Shown in pieces: positions 1 to 7,746 of a stretch of 30,281 bases of DNA (its first letter is position 1; every line of letters starts with the position of its first letter). Made by a program: the position numbers and the translations under genes. Where the stretch lies: the NCBI GenBank assembly GCA_963706515.1, contig CAVPMW010000012.1, positions 1-30,281 on the forward strand, read 5' to 3'. The notes under the pieces were generated by a model. It saw only the letters and a list, made by a program, of their open reading frames with translations. It searched no databases and was not told the origin of the DNA. This DNA comes from CAVPMW01 sp963706515 (lineage in GTDB: Bacteria > Chloroflexota > Anaerolineae > Anaerolineales > UBA4823).

Positions 1-5
1 TTAAT

Positions 6-132
6 AACTGACCACATTAGAAAGTCTAGAGATATAACCACAGAGACACAGAGAAATATAAAATTGTAGTTCTCTTTGCACTCTGTGTCTCTGTGGTTCA
101 AATTGGTTCGTGCAATTTACTATAGGCTAATT
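6..132. repeat. Dispersed hairpin repeat flanking the first NicX/M29-like copy
   Basis: This 3' flank is repeated in reverse complement at 11689-11814. It contains a perfect 18-bp inverted repeat, AACCACAGAGACACAGAG at 36-53 against its complement at 81-98. The match to the second copy ends near base 6, so the element border lies inside the window. It directly follows the stop codon of the broken gene at 133-1172 and could fold in either strand. Whether it is a mobile MITE or only hitchhiked with the duplicated gene end cannot be told here. Confidence 0.75.
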
Positions 133-1172
133 CTAATACCCGCTTACTCCCATTTGGCGGCAGAACGCTGCCAGCTCGGGGTGAACGTAGCGACCTTTGT
201 CCATGATCTGCTCGTCGTCCAGCCACACCGAGCCGTTCAGGCACACCCCATCGGTGTGCACCGGTGAGCCGAGCGGGTACGCCCCAATGCCGAACTGCAT
301 GCAGCCGAAGACCCGCTCGTCCTCCAGGATCCTTCCCGAAGGACGGGTGACCCCCGGGTTGAAGCCGTAGCAGGTGTGCTCCATCAGGTAAGCCAGCGGG
401 TTGTGCGCGCTTTCCAGGTAGTTGGCGAACAGGTCCGCCTGGTAGCCGCCTTCGATCTTCTTGATATAGCCTTTATCGATGGTCAGGCGTCACGGGAGCC
501 TGCAGTATGCCGATCTCAGCCGGCGGCCAGATGCAGCCGTCGAAGACCAGGCTGCCCTGGTAGCTCTCGCGATATGCCCAAAGCCCCGACTGCCCGCCGA
601 GCATCTGCGAGAACCCGGTGTCAGGGGAAGGCGGCTCCCAGAATGGGTCGCCTGCCAGGTCGATTTCCATCCATAAGTCGGTGCCGGTCGGATTGGTGAC
701 GTGCACCTTCTTTGCCGCCTGCGAGCGGCTGTACAGCCATTCCGCCATGGCTTTCATCGGCGCGTAGGGAGCCTTTCCGATAGTGCGCACCAGCATGTCC
801 ACGTCCATGCCGGTCAGGCAGACGTAGACGCAGCGGTTGCGGATCGCTTCGTTGTATGCCGGGCTGTACAGCTGGTAAGCCACCGAGAAATCGATCCAGA
901 CCTCGGCGGCGGCCATTGCTGCGGCTGCCGGCACAGGCGGATTCATCATCGGCTGCGGCAGGGTGGCGTACCAGACCACGGTCGGGGTCCCGCCGGCGGC
1001 CAAAACTGCGCCGGCTACCGCTTCGATCACGCGCATGTCGCTCTGCGTGTCGCCGGTGATCAGCACCTGCTGCCCGGGCTGGATCGGGCGCACCTCGGTC
1101 ACCAGGCGGTGCGGCGGCGTGTCCCAGCTCGATGGCGTAATAAGAGGGGAGAGCTTCGGTTCCAATGGACAT
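133..1172 (-). pseudogene. NicX/M29-like metalloprotein, left-arm copy, two frameshifts
   Basis: This is a second copy of the intact gene at 7747-8784, on the opposite strand and about 95% alike by eye. The ATG at 1172 begins MSIGTEALPSYY as in the intact copy, and the TAG at 133-135 matches its end. Two single-base insertions break the frame, near 1115 (an extra C in a GCC/GCG run) and near 485. Substitutions such as I for V and K for R distinguish the copies, so this is not a perfect reflection of the other gene. The frame-corrected product would be 345 residues. The upstream flank differs from that of the right copy, while the downstream flank matches 11689-11814. The copy is inactive if the frameshifts are real. 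Confidence 0.85.
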
Positions 1173-1378
1173 TTTATTCTCCAATCCATTCAATCAAATA
1201 CGTTATTTTGGTTGCTTTTCGTAGAAACTTCCGAATGACTCCAAGGTTTGGAGTCATTCCGAGAGCAGCGAGAAATCCCCAAAACCGAGGTTTAATAGCC
1301 CTGCCGGCAGGGATCAAAAGTCATCGCGGGGGGATTACCGGGGGGGATTCCTGAGCGGCAAAGAACGCTGCTTCTCGG
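1173..1378. repeat. Intergenic GTCATTCCGAG-type repeats
   Basis: This stretch has no gene. It holds fragments of the dispersed GTCATTCCGAG…GGAATCCC repeat also seen at 7370-7735. A perfect 11-bp hairpin, AATGACTCCAA at 1234-1244 with its complement at 1248-1258, lies inside. The segment 1373-1378 is the right half of the site used by the IS110 element. Confidence 0.6.
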
Positions 1379-1399
1379 AGCAACTGTGATAAAAGTCAA
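1379..1399 (-). promoter_or_regulatory. IS110 right end: donor half-site and -35 box
   Basis: On the minus strand the last bases of the element read TTGACT, thirteen bases, then CT. TTGACT (1394-1399) is a good -35 hexamer with no partner in the linear copy. The terminal ACAGTTGC (1387-1380) is identical to an 8-base segment in the donor loop of the bridge RNA (2427-2420). When the element circularises, this end abuts 2541 and the -35 lies 17 bp from TATGAT (2539-2534). Confidence 0.75.
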
Positions 1400-1414
1400 G
1401 GGTAAATTCAATAT

Positions 1415-2356
1415 TCAGGCAGGCAAGTACCTCCAGGCTTCACCTTTCCGGACCATAGCATTGATGATGACCAATAACTTCCGCATACAAGCGGTCAATG
1501 CAACCTTCTTCTCCTTGCCACGTTTGAGCAACGATGCATAAAATGCCCGAATAATCGGATTATGTCTCGACGCCGATAAAGCCGCCATGTATAAGGTTCG
1601 CCGCACCCCAGACCTTCCGCCGAAGATCCTGCGCTTGCCTCGCTTCGGGCCGCTGTCCTTGTTGAAGGGCGCCACTCCGGCCAGGGCGGCGATTTTCTGC
1701 CGGCTGAGCTGCCCGAGCTCGGGCAGCTCAGCCACCAGGGTCGAGGCGGTGACGGGACCCACACCTGGCACACTATCAATAATCTCGGCCTCTGCCTGCC
1801 ATTCCGGTTTCTGGGAGATGCATGACCGGATCTTGGCTTCCAGGTCAGCGATCCGCGCTTCGATCCAGGCGATGTGCTCTTCGATCCCTTCCCGCACACA
1901 CTCCGGGCAGGTTGAAAGGCGGTTCTTTTCCGCGGTCAGCTCGACCAGCAGCTGCCTGCGGCGCTCTACAAAGGCGGCTAACTGCTCTTCCAGCGGGCTC
2001 TGGCGTCCATTGACTGCAGGTCGCACCACGTGGCCAAAGTGGGCGATCACCCGGGCATCGATCTTGTCGGTCTTGGCCAGGATGCCGACGCCCTCTGCAA
2101 ACCGGCGCACCCGGGTGGGGTTGACCACTGCGACGGCAAACCCAGCTTCCCCCAAGGCTTTCACCGCTCGGCTTTCATATCCACCCGTCGCTTCAAACAC
2201 GATCAGCTCCGGCTGGAGGGCTTTCATCCGCTCGACCATCGTCGCAAACCCATCCGGATCGTTGCCGATCTTACGGCTCTCTGCTTCTTCATACACCTGG
2301 ACTTCCAGCCAGCGCTTGCTGACATCGATCCCGATCACTTTCCCTTCACTTGTCAT
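1415..2356 (-). CDS. IS110-family transposase (DEDD recombinase)
   Basis: This DNA recombinase of 313 residues inserts and excises the element through a circular intermediate and, in studied relatives, is guided by a bridge RNA. The N-terminal RuvC-like DEDD domain shows GIDVSK (first Asp), FEATGG (Glu) and TDKIDARV (the last two Asp). The C-terminal Transposase_20 domain shows VPGVGPVTASTL, whose Ser is the likely nucleophile, and ALAGVAPFNKDSG. I chose the ATG at 2356 over an in-frame GTG at 2392 because AAAGGG lies a suitable distance upstream and because the GTG lies inside the bridge-RNA donor loop. Length and motifs are complete, so the enzyme is probably active. An ORF of 318 codons on the opposite strand is a shadow of this gene. 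Confidence 0.95.
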   Translation of the reverse strand: MTSEGKVIGIDVSKRWLEVQVYEEAESRKIGNDPDGFATMVERMKALQPELIVFEATGGYESRAVKALGEAGFAVAVVNPTRVRRFAEGVGILAKTDKIDARVIAHFGHVVRPAVNGRQSPLEEQLAAFVERRRQLLVELTAEKNRLSTCPECVREGIEEHIAWIEARIADLEAKIRSCISQKPEWQAEAEIIDSVPGVGPVTASTLVAELPELGQLSRQKIAALAGVAPFNKDSGPKRGKRRIFGGRSGVRRTLYMAALSASRHNPIIRAFYASLLKRGKEKKVALTACMRKLLVIINAMVRKGEAWRYLPA

Positions 2357-2541
2357 TGGACAGCCCTTTCTGTATAATGGGAGTGAGCCCACACTAGCTT
2401 ATACGGTCTCGTGGACCTGGCAACTGTTCGGGCTCTTCCGAGTAAGACACGGCGATCAAAGCTCCGAGACGGTCTCTAGCGACCGAATGACCATCGATCT
2501 GCCGTGTCTTCTCGATTCTACCCCTTGGGCTGTATCATACT
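2357..2541 (-). ncRNA. Bridge RNA of the IS110 element (target and donor loops)
   Basis: Two stem-loops are readable on the minus strand. Target loop: outer stem AAGACACGGC (2510-2501) with GCCGTGTCTT (2453-2444), and apical hairpin CGGTC/GACCG (2485-2481 with 2474-2470). Its left guide GGTCATTC (2492-2485) equals the top strand of the left target. Its right guide TCTCGGAG (2469-2462) is the reverse complement of the right flank CTCCGAGA (1380-1373). Donor loop: outer stem GAGCCC (2435-2430) with GGGCTC (2390-2385), and apical hairpin GGTC/GACC. Its left guide ACAGTTGC (2427-2420) equals the element's right end. Its right guide GCTAG (2398-2394) pairs with CTAGT of the circle junction, allowing one wobble. 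This is the arrangement known from IS621. The exact RNA ends are not visible. Confidence 0.88.
2534..2539 (-). promoter_or_regulatory. -10 box at IS110 left end (half of junction promoter)
   Basis: TATGAT on the minus strand, three bases inside the element's left end. Joined to the right end through the CT core it lies 17 bp from TTGACT (1399-1394), giving a near-consensus sigma70 promoter only in the excised circle. Transcription would start just before the bridge RNA and run on into the transposase gene. Confidence 0.7.
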
Positions 2542-2574
2542 AATGACCTCCAGGCTGATTAGGCACGAAAATAC

Positions 2575-3704
2575 TTACCCGACCAGCTCCTCGATCGGCA
2601 CGTAATCGATGTCGAAGCCGAAATAGCGCGGCCCCGAGGCGTGGTCCAACCCGAAGGGGGTGCGGAACGCCTCCAACCCCTTGATCCCGATCCCGACCAC
2701 CTCCATCCCGGGAGCGATCGTGGTATTTACGCTGCCCGTGCCGTCCGGATAAACCAGGCTGAGCAGGTCGGGGCTGCAGATCCAGGGATCGCCGTCCAGC
2801 CACGAGACGTGGTTCTCGTTCTTCAGCCACACCTTGAGCGTGTGCCCCGCGTAGGCTCCGCTGCCCTCGACGGTGATCGTCCCATACATATAGCCGCCGC
2901 GGTCCTCCCAGTCCTTGGCGCTGACGGTGCCTTCGAAGACCCGCCAGCCGTCAGCCGCCTGGATGGCAGCTTCGACCGGGTCGCTGCCGGAATCGCGCGC
3001 CTGCAGGATGGCTTCGCCGATGCGCATGCAGCGGCTGACCGTCCCGCGCACCACGACCTCCTTCATCTCCCCGCCGGGCAGCGGGGTGGCAGCTATGGCG
3101 GTATGCCCGTACGCGGCGACGGCGAGCATCTTGCCCGAGGCGCTCGAGCATGTGCGGGTTTTGCGTATAGGTGACAATTGCAATGTCGCCCCAGCGATCG
3201 ACGCTGGAATAGGGCCAGGAATGCTTGCCGTTCAGGAACGGCGTCGACTGCATCTCCTCAGGGATGCAGCGCCCGGCGTAATCCCCGTCCACCACCGGGA
3301 TGCCCAGGCGAGCGCCGGTCACCAGCGGCTCGGGCAGGTTCGAAGCGCCCGGCTCGGAGGGGACGATTGCCCCAATCGGGCGCCCCAGGTAGTTACCCAG
3401 CTCCTTCACTGCCTGCACCATGCTCCCGGTTGGGAAGGCGTCCTTCAAACCAACATCCCGGATCTCGGCTTCGGCTGCCTCGCTCATCGGGGCGACCGAG
3501 CCCATGCCGTACGGGGTGATGGTGAGCGCATCGTCGGGGATCGAATCGACGTCCACCCAGGCCAATTCGAGCCCTTCGGCGAGCGCCTGCCTGGAGCGAG
3601 CTGCGGCCGCGGTCGGGCCAGCCGCCGCCCCCGGTGCCCAGGATCAGGCAGCCCAGGATGAGGGCTTCGCCGTCGCGCATGTTTCGGATTTTTCCAGCTG
3701 GCAT
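2575..3704 (-). pseudogene. DUF917 family protein, left-arm copy, two frameshifts
   Basis: This is the opposite-strand copy of 6220-7348. The ATG at 3704 has a GGAGG box five bases upstream, better placed than the in-frame ATG at 3716. Reading starts MPAGKIRNMRDGEALILG and includes the glycine-rich LGTGGGG. The frame breaks near 3595 (an extra A in CAGGCAGGCG) and near 3140 (an extra C in CGCCTCGGGC), then resumes to a TAA at 2575. At both positions the right copy is uninterrupted, so the ancestral gene was intact and about 376 codons. DUF917 proteins are related to hydantoinase-associated and thiohydantoin-desulfurase-like proteins, but the substrate is unknown here. Confidence 0.85.
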
Positions 3705-3796
3705 GTGAACCTCCATTGTGTGAATTTTGGTTTATTAGATCTTAGTACTCTGGTGTTAATCAAAAGCACCGAACTGTCATTACCCTTCTCAAAATG

Positions 3797-4149
3797 TCTT
3801 TGCGAGAGGCGTTCTTTGCCCGAAGTTCGGCATTATCGAACTTCAAGCAATCTCATCTCTTGTTCTGAGCAGTGATGGGATTGCTTCGGCAAAGTACGCC
3901 TCACAATGACAATAGCATACAAGTCATTGCGAGAGGCGTTCTGGGCCCGAAGTTCGGCATTATCGAACTTCAAGCAATCTCATCTCTTGTTCTGCGCAGT
4001 GATGAGATTGCTTCGGCAAAGTACGCCTCGCAATGACAATATCCAATGTGTCATTGCGAGAGGCGTTTCTGGGCCTCGACAAGCAATCTCATCTCTTGTT
4101 CTGCGCAGTGATGAGATTGCTTCGGCGAAAGTAAACCGCCTCGCAATGA
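3797..4149. repeat. Three tandem nested-palindrome repeat units, left arm
   Basis: Three units of roughly 97-116 bp with short spacers. Each is bounded by GTCATTGCGAG and its complement CTCGCAATGAC. Inside is a second perfect inverted repeat, AAGCAATCTCATC / GATGAGATTGCTT, and in the longer units a third, GAAGTTCG / CGAACTTC. The block fills the gap between the DUF917 and ABC genes. The mirrored block at 5664-6128 has four units. Confidence 0.85.
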
Positions 4150-4157
4150 CACTTCTA

Positions 4158-4912
4158 TCACTCGCATCCTGCTTTATCCTCCACCGGATTCACCAAATGG
4201 CACGCCACCGGGTGCCCCGCCGATACCTCCTTCAGCTCCGGGACAACCCTGGCGCAGACCGGCATGGCAAACGGGCAGCGCGGGTGAAAGCTGCAGCCCG
4301 CGGCTTGCACGGCAAAATCCGGCGCAGACTGCGCAAAGCTGAGCTGCTCCCGCTTCAGCCCAGGTCGCACCGGTGGGGACGGTCGAGAGCAGGATCCGCG
4401 GTATAGGGATGCGCGGCCTCGCCGGCGAACAGGCGCTCGGTGGAAAGCTCCTCGACGACTTTGCCGGCATACATCACCGCCACCCGGCTGCTGATGTGCT
4501 CCACCACGCCCATATCGTGCGAGATAAACAGGTAGGTCAGCTCGAGCTGGCTCTGCAGCGCGCGGAACAGGTTGAGGATCTGCGCCTGGACGGAGACGTC
4601 CAGGGCGGAGGTCGGCTCATCCAGCACCAGGAATTTCGGGTTGAGCGCCAGGGCGCGCGCCACCGCCAGGCGCTGGAGCTGACCGCCGGAAAACTCGTGC
4701 GGGTAGCGCTGCAGCGCATCCGGCGGCATGCCCACCTGCTCGACCAGCTGGTACAGGCGCCCCTCGAGCTCGGCGCCCTGCAGGGTCGTGTGGGCGCGCA
4801 GCGGCTCGCTCAGCGCAGAGCGCAGCGAAAGCCGTGGGTCGAAGGACTGGTACGGGTTCTGGAAGACGATCTGCATGTCACGCCGCAGCGGCTTGAGCTG
4901 ACGGCGGCTCAA
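4158..4912 (-). pseudogene. Oligopeptide ABC transporter ATPase (OppF/DppF type), 5'-truncated, left arm
   Basis: The gene enters from the palindrome centre at LSRRQLKPLRRDMQIVF, so the first ~90 residues, including Walker A, are absent. Retained are the Q-loop (IVFQNPYQSFDP), signature (FSGGQLQR), Walker B (FLVLDEP), H-loop (FISHDM) and the C-terminal oligopeptide-transporter domain with its cysteine cluster (CSFHPRCPF…C). One extra C near 4392 shifts the frame just before that C-terminal domain. The stop is at 4158. An ATPase without Walker A cannot hydrolyse ATP, so this copy is dead. An open frame running across the fold to 5122 adds only reflected sequence and is not a true N-terminus. 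Confidence 0.88.
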
Positions 4913-5659
4913 CCGCCGCCAGCTCAAGCCGCTGCGGCGTGACATGCAGATCGTCTTCCAGAACCCGTACCAGTCCTTCGACCCACGGCTTTCGCTGCGC
5001 TCCGCACTGAGCGAGCCGCTGCCGCGCCCACACCAGCTTGCAAGGCGCCGAGCTCGAGGGGCGCCTGTACCAGCTGGTCGAGCAGGTGGGCATGCCGGCG
5101 GATGCGCTGCAGCGCTATCCACACGAGTTCTCCGGCGGGCAGCTCCAGCGCCTGGCGGTAGCGCGCGCCCTGGCGCTCAACCCGAAATTCCTGGTGCTGG
5201 ACGAGCCGACCTCCGCCCTGGACGTCTCCGTCCAGGCGCAGATCCTCAACCTGTTCCACCGCGCTGCAGAGCCAGCTCGAGCTGACCTACCTGTTTATCT
5301 CGCACGATATGGGCGTGGTGGAGCACATCAGCAGCCGGGTGGCGGTGATGTATGCCGGCAAAGTGGTCGAGGAGCTATCCACCGAGCGCCTGTTCGCCGG
5401 CGAGGCTGCGCATCCCTATACGCGGATCCTGCTCTCGACTGTCCCCACCGTGCGACCTGGGCTGAAGCGGGAGCAGCTCAGCTTTGCGCAGTCTGCGCCG
5501 GATTTTGCCGTGCCGGCCGCGGGCTGCAGCTTCCACCCGCGCTGCCCGTTTGCCATGCCGGTCTGCGCAAGGGTTGTCCCGGAGCTGAAGGAGGTCTCGG
5601 CGGGTCACCCGGTGGCGTGCCATTTGGTGAATCCGGTGGAGGAAAAGGAGGACGGATGA
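4913..5659 (+). pseudogene. Oligopeptide ABC transporter ATPase (OppF/DppF type), 5'-truncated, right arm
   Basis: This mirror copy of 4158-4912 is cut at the same codon by the fold and also lacks Walker A. Two frameshifts, each an extra C, occur near 5027 (CTGCCGCGCC for CTGCGCGCC) and near 5258 (TTCCACCGCG). Pieces in order are IVFQNPYQSF, FSGGQLQR, LDEPTSALD, SHDMGVVEH and the C-terminal cysteine-containing domain ending …LVNPVEEKEDG. In a complete system this subunit would pair with OppD and power uptake of peptides or similar small solutes, probably feeding the DUF917 and NicX/M29-like enzymes encoded downstream. No other transporter subunits are present in the window. Confidence 0.87.
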
Positions 5660-5663
5660 TAAA

Positions 5664-6128
5664 GTGTCATTGCGAGGCGGTTCTTCGCCGAGCAATCTCA
5701 TCATTGCGGAGAACTGAACTTCGGGCAAAGAACGCTTCTCGCAATGACACATTGGATATTGTCATTGCGAGGCGTACTTGCCGAAGCAATCTCATCACTG
5801 CGCAGAACAAGAGATGAGATTGCTTGAAGTTCGATAATGCCGATCTTCGGGCCCAGAACGCCTCTCGCAATGACACATTGGATATTGTCATTGCGAGGCG
5901 TACTTTGCCGAAGCAATCTCATCACTGCGCAGAACAAGAGATGAGATTGCTTGAAGTTCGATAATGCCGAACTTCGGGCCCAGAACGCTTCTCGCAATGA
6001 CATGTATGCTATTGTCATTGCGAGGCGTACTTTGCCGAAGCAATCCCATCACTGCTCAGAACAAGAGATGAGATTGCTTGAAGTTCGATAATGCCGAACT
6101 TCGGGCAAAGAACGCCTCTCGCAAAGAC
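5664..6128. repeat. Four tandem nested-palindrome repeat units, right arm
   Basis: The units lie at about 5664-5750 (short variant), 5760-5875, 5886-6001 and 6013-6128. They have the same GTCATTGCGAG ends and internal palindromes as the left block, separated by about 10-bp linkers such as ATTGGATATT and TGTATGCTAT. The matching left block has three units. Each unit can form a long branched hairpin in RNA or a cruciform in DNA. No gene lies between the ABC remnant and the DUF917 start at 6220. Confidence 0.87.
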
Positions 6129-6219
6129 ATTTTGAGAAGGGTAATGACAGATCGGTGCTTTTGATTAACACCAGAGTACTAAGATCTAATAAACCAAAAT
6201 TCACACAATGGAGGTTCAC

Positions 6220-7348
6220 ATGCCAGCTGGAAAAATCCGAAACATGCGCGACGGCGAAGCCCTCATCCTGGGCTGCCTGATCCTGGGCACCGGGGGCGGC
6301 GGCTGGCCTGACCGCGGCCGCAGCTCGCTCCAGGCGGCGCTCGCCGAAGGGCTCGAATTAGCCTGGGTGGACGTCGATTCGATCCCCGACGATGCGCTCA
6401 CCATCACCCCGTACGGCATGGGCTCGGTCGCACCGATGAGCGAGGCAGCCGAAGACGAGATCCGGGATGTTGGATTGAAGGACGCCTTCCCAACCGGGAG
6501 CATGGTGCAGGCAGTGAAAGAGCTGGGGAACTACCTGGGGCGCCCGATCGGGGCAATCGTCCCGTCCGAGCCGGGCGCTTCGAACCTGCCTGAGCCGCTG
6601 GTGACCGGCGCTCGCCTGGGTATCCCGGTGGTGGACGGGGATTACGCCGGGCGCTGCATCCCTGAGGAGATGCAGTCGACGCCGTTCCTGAACGGCAAGC
6701 ATTCCTGGCCTTATTCCAGCGTCGATCGCTGGGGCGACATTGCAATTGTCACCTATACGCAGAACCCGCACATGCTCGAGCGCCTGGGCAAGATGCTCGC
6801 CGTCGCTGCGTACGGGCATACCGCCATAGCTGCAACCCCTCTGCCCGGCGGGGAGATGAAGGAGGTCGTGGTGCGCGGGACGGTCAGCCGCTGCATGCGC
6901 ATTGGCGAAGCCATCCTGCAGGCGGCGATATTCCGGAAGCGACCCGGTCGAAGCCGCCATCCAGGCGGCTGACGGCTGGCGGGTCTTCGAAGGCACCGTC
7001 AGCGCCAAAGACTGGGAAGATCGCGGCGGCTATATGTATGGGACGATCACCGTCGAGGGCAGCGGAGCCTACGCGGGGCACACGCTCAAGGTGTGGCTGA
7101 AGAATGAGAACCACGTCTCGTGGCTGGATGGCAAGCCCTGGATCTGCAGCCCCGACCTGCTCAGCCTGGCTTATCCGGACGGCACGGGCAGCGTGAACAC
7201 CACGATCGCTCCCGGGATGGAGGTGGTAGGGATTGGAATCAAGGGGTTGGAGGCGTTCCGCACCCCCTTCGGGTTGGACCACGCCTCGGGGCCGCGCTAT
7301 TTCGGCTTCGACATCGATTACGTGCCGATCGAGGAGCTGGTCGGGTAG
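6220..7348 (+). pseudogene. DUF917 family protein, right-arm copy, one frameshift
   Basis: The start ATG at 6220 follows GGAGG by five bases. An in-frame ATG at 6208 has no ribosome site and overlaps that box. The frame is open to about 6925, where one extra base (GCGGCGATATTCC here, GCGCGCGATTCC in the left copy) shifts it. The proper frame then runs to a TAG at 7346-7348. Corrected, the protein would be about 376 residues, usual for DUF917. It shows an N-terminal glycine-rich LGTGGGG, a central PSEPGASNLPEPL segment and a C-terminal GMEVVGIGIKGLEAFRTP segment. Family knowledge links DUF917 to hydantoin-type ring metabolism, and the neighbouring NicX/M29-like gene and Opp-type ATPase fit uptake and breakdown of a small nitrogen compound, but this is inference. 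Confidence 0.85.
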
Positions 7349-7369
7349 GAATTTTCGTGCCTAATCAGC

Positions 7370-7735
7370 CTGGAGGTCATTCCGAGGAGTGGCGATCTTG
7401 GCCACGACGAGGAGTCCTTAAAAGCGTCGATTTTTTTTTGCCCTTCCGGGAGGCATTTATAGCTATATCCGGGGGTTCCTCGCTACGCTCGGAATGACCG
7501 AGTATCTACGAGTCATTCCGCGAAGCGGGACGATACAGAACAGCGTGGGCGATAGGAATCCTGGAGCAACTTCCTTGGAAACCCTTTCATCGTTTCTCAA
7601 GATTTTGTACTGGGGGATTCTCGCTACGCTCGGAATGACCTGGAATCTCGAGGTCATTCCGAGAGGCGTGACGCTACAGAACAGCGTTGAGCGACGAGGA
7701 ATCCCTAGAACGACAATTATTCAAATGTGCTAACC
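7370..7735. repeat. Dispersed GTCATTCCGAG repeats upstream of the intact NicX/M29-like gene
   Basis: This region of about 370 bp has no gene. It contains at least four copies of the GTCATTCCG core: forward at about 7378, 7513 and 7653, and reversed near 7487-7498 and 7630-7640. They are paired with GGAATCC ends, so several can fold as hairpins. The copy at 7651-7664 reads GGTCATTCCGAGA, an exact match to the site recognised by the IS110 guides. Confidence 0.75.
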
Positions 7736-7746
7736 AGGAGATTGAA

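Larger units (their letters stand above)
1379..2541 (-). mobile_element. IS110-family insertion sequence, complete
   Basis: The element is about 1163 bp. It lacks terminal inverted repeats and target duplication, as is usual for IS110. The ends were set by comparison with the related uninterrupted site in the right arm at about 7376. Read on the minus strand, the left junction is GGTCA-TT-AGTATG and the right junction is ACAGTTG-CT-CCGAGA, while the empty site is GGTCA-TT-CCGAG. This fits exchange after a core dinucleotide, with the target core (TT) kept at the left end and the donor core (CT) at the right end. The transposase occupies 1415-2356 and the long non-coding end precedes it, the arrangement of the IS110 group as opposed to IS1111. 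Only the left arm of the inverted duplication carries it, so it arrived after the duplication. Confidence 0.88.
2544..7376. repeat. Giant imperfect inverted repeat folded at about 4910
   Basis: The arms are 2544-4907 and 4913-7376, joined by the 5-base loop CTCAA with flanking CGGCGG/CCGCCG. Each arm carries a 5'-truncated ABC ATPase gene, a block of palindromic repeats and a DUF917 gene, so the genes point away from the centre. The arms differ by scattered substitutions, by single-base indels at different places and by one unit in the repeat block (three units left, four right). Similarity continues into the NicX/M29-like genes outside. The fold lies where the gene contains the short inverted repeat TTGAGC…GCTCAA, which suggests template switching. 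It could be a real chromosomal palindrome or a chimeric assembly of two related molecules. Confidence 0.9.

Noticed and set aside
1587..2543. 318-codon open frame opposite the transposase
   Set aside because: It is a shadow frame of a GC-rich gene, with no domain and no ribosome site.
4355..5122. Open frame of 255 codons crossing the palindrome centre
   Set aside because: Its first ~70 residues are the antisense of the other arm. Only the part from about 4912 downward is ABC ATPase.
5664..6128. CRISPR-like spaced repeats
   Set aside because: Units are ~115 bp nested palindromes with about 10-bp, often identical linkers. There are no unique spacers and no cas genes.
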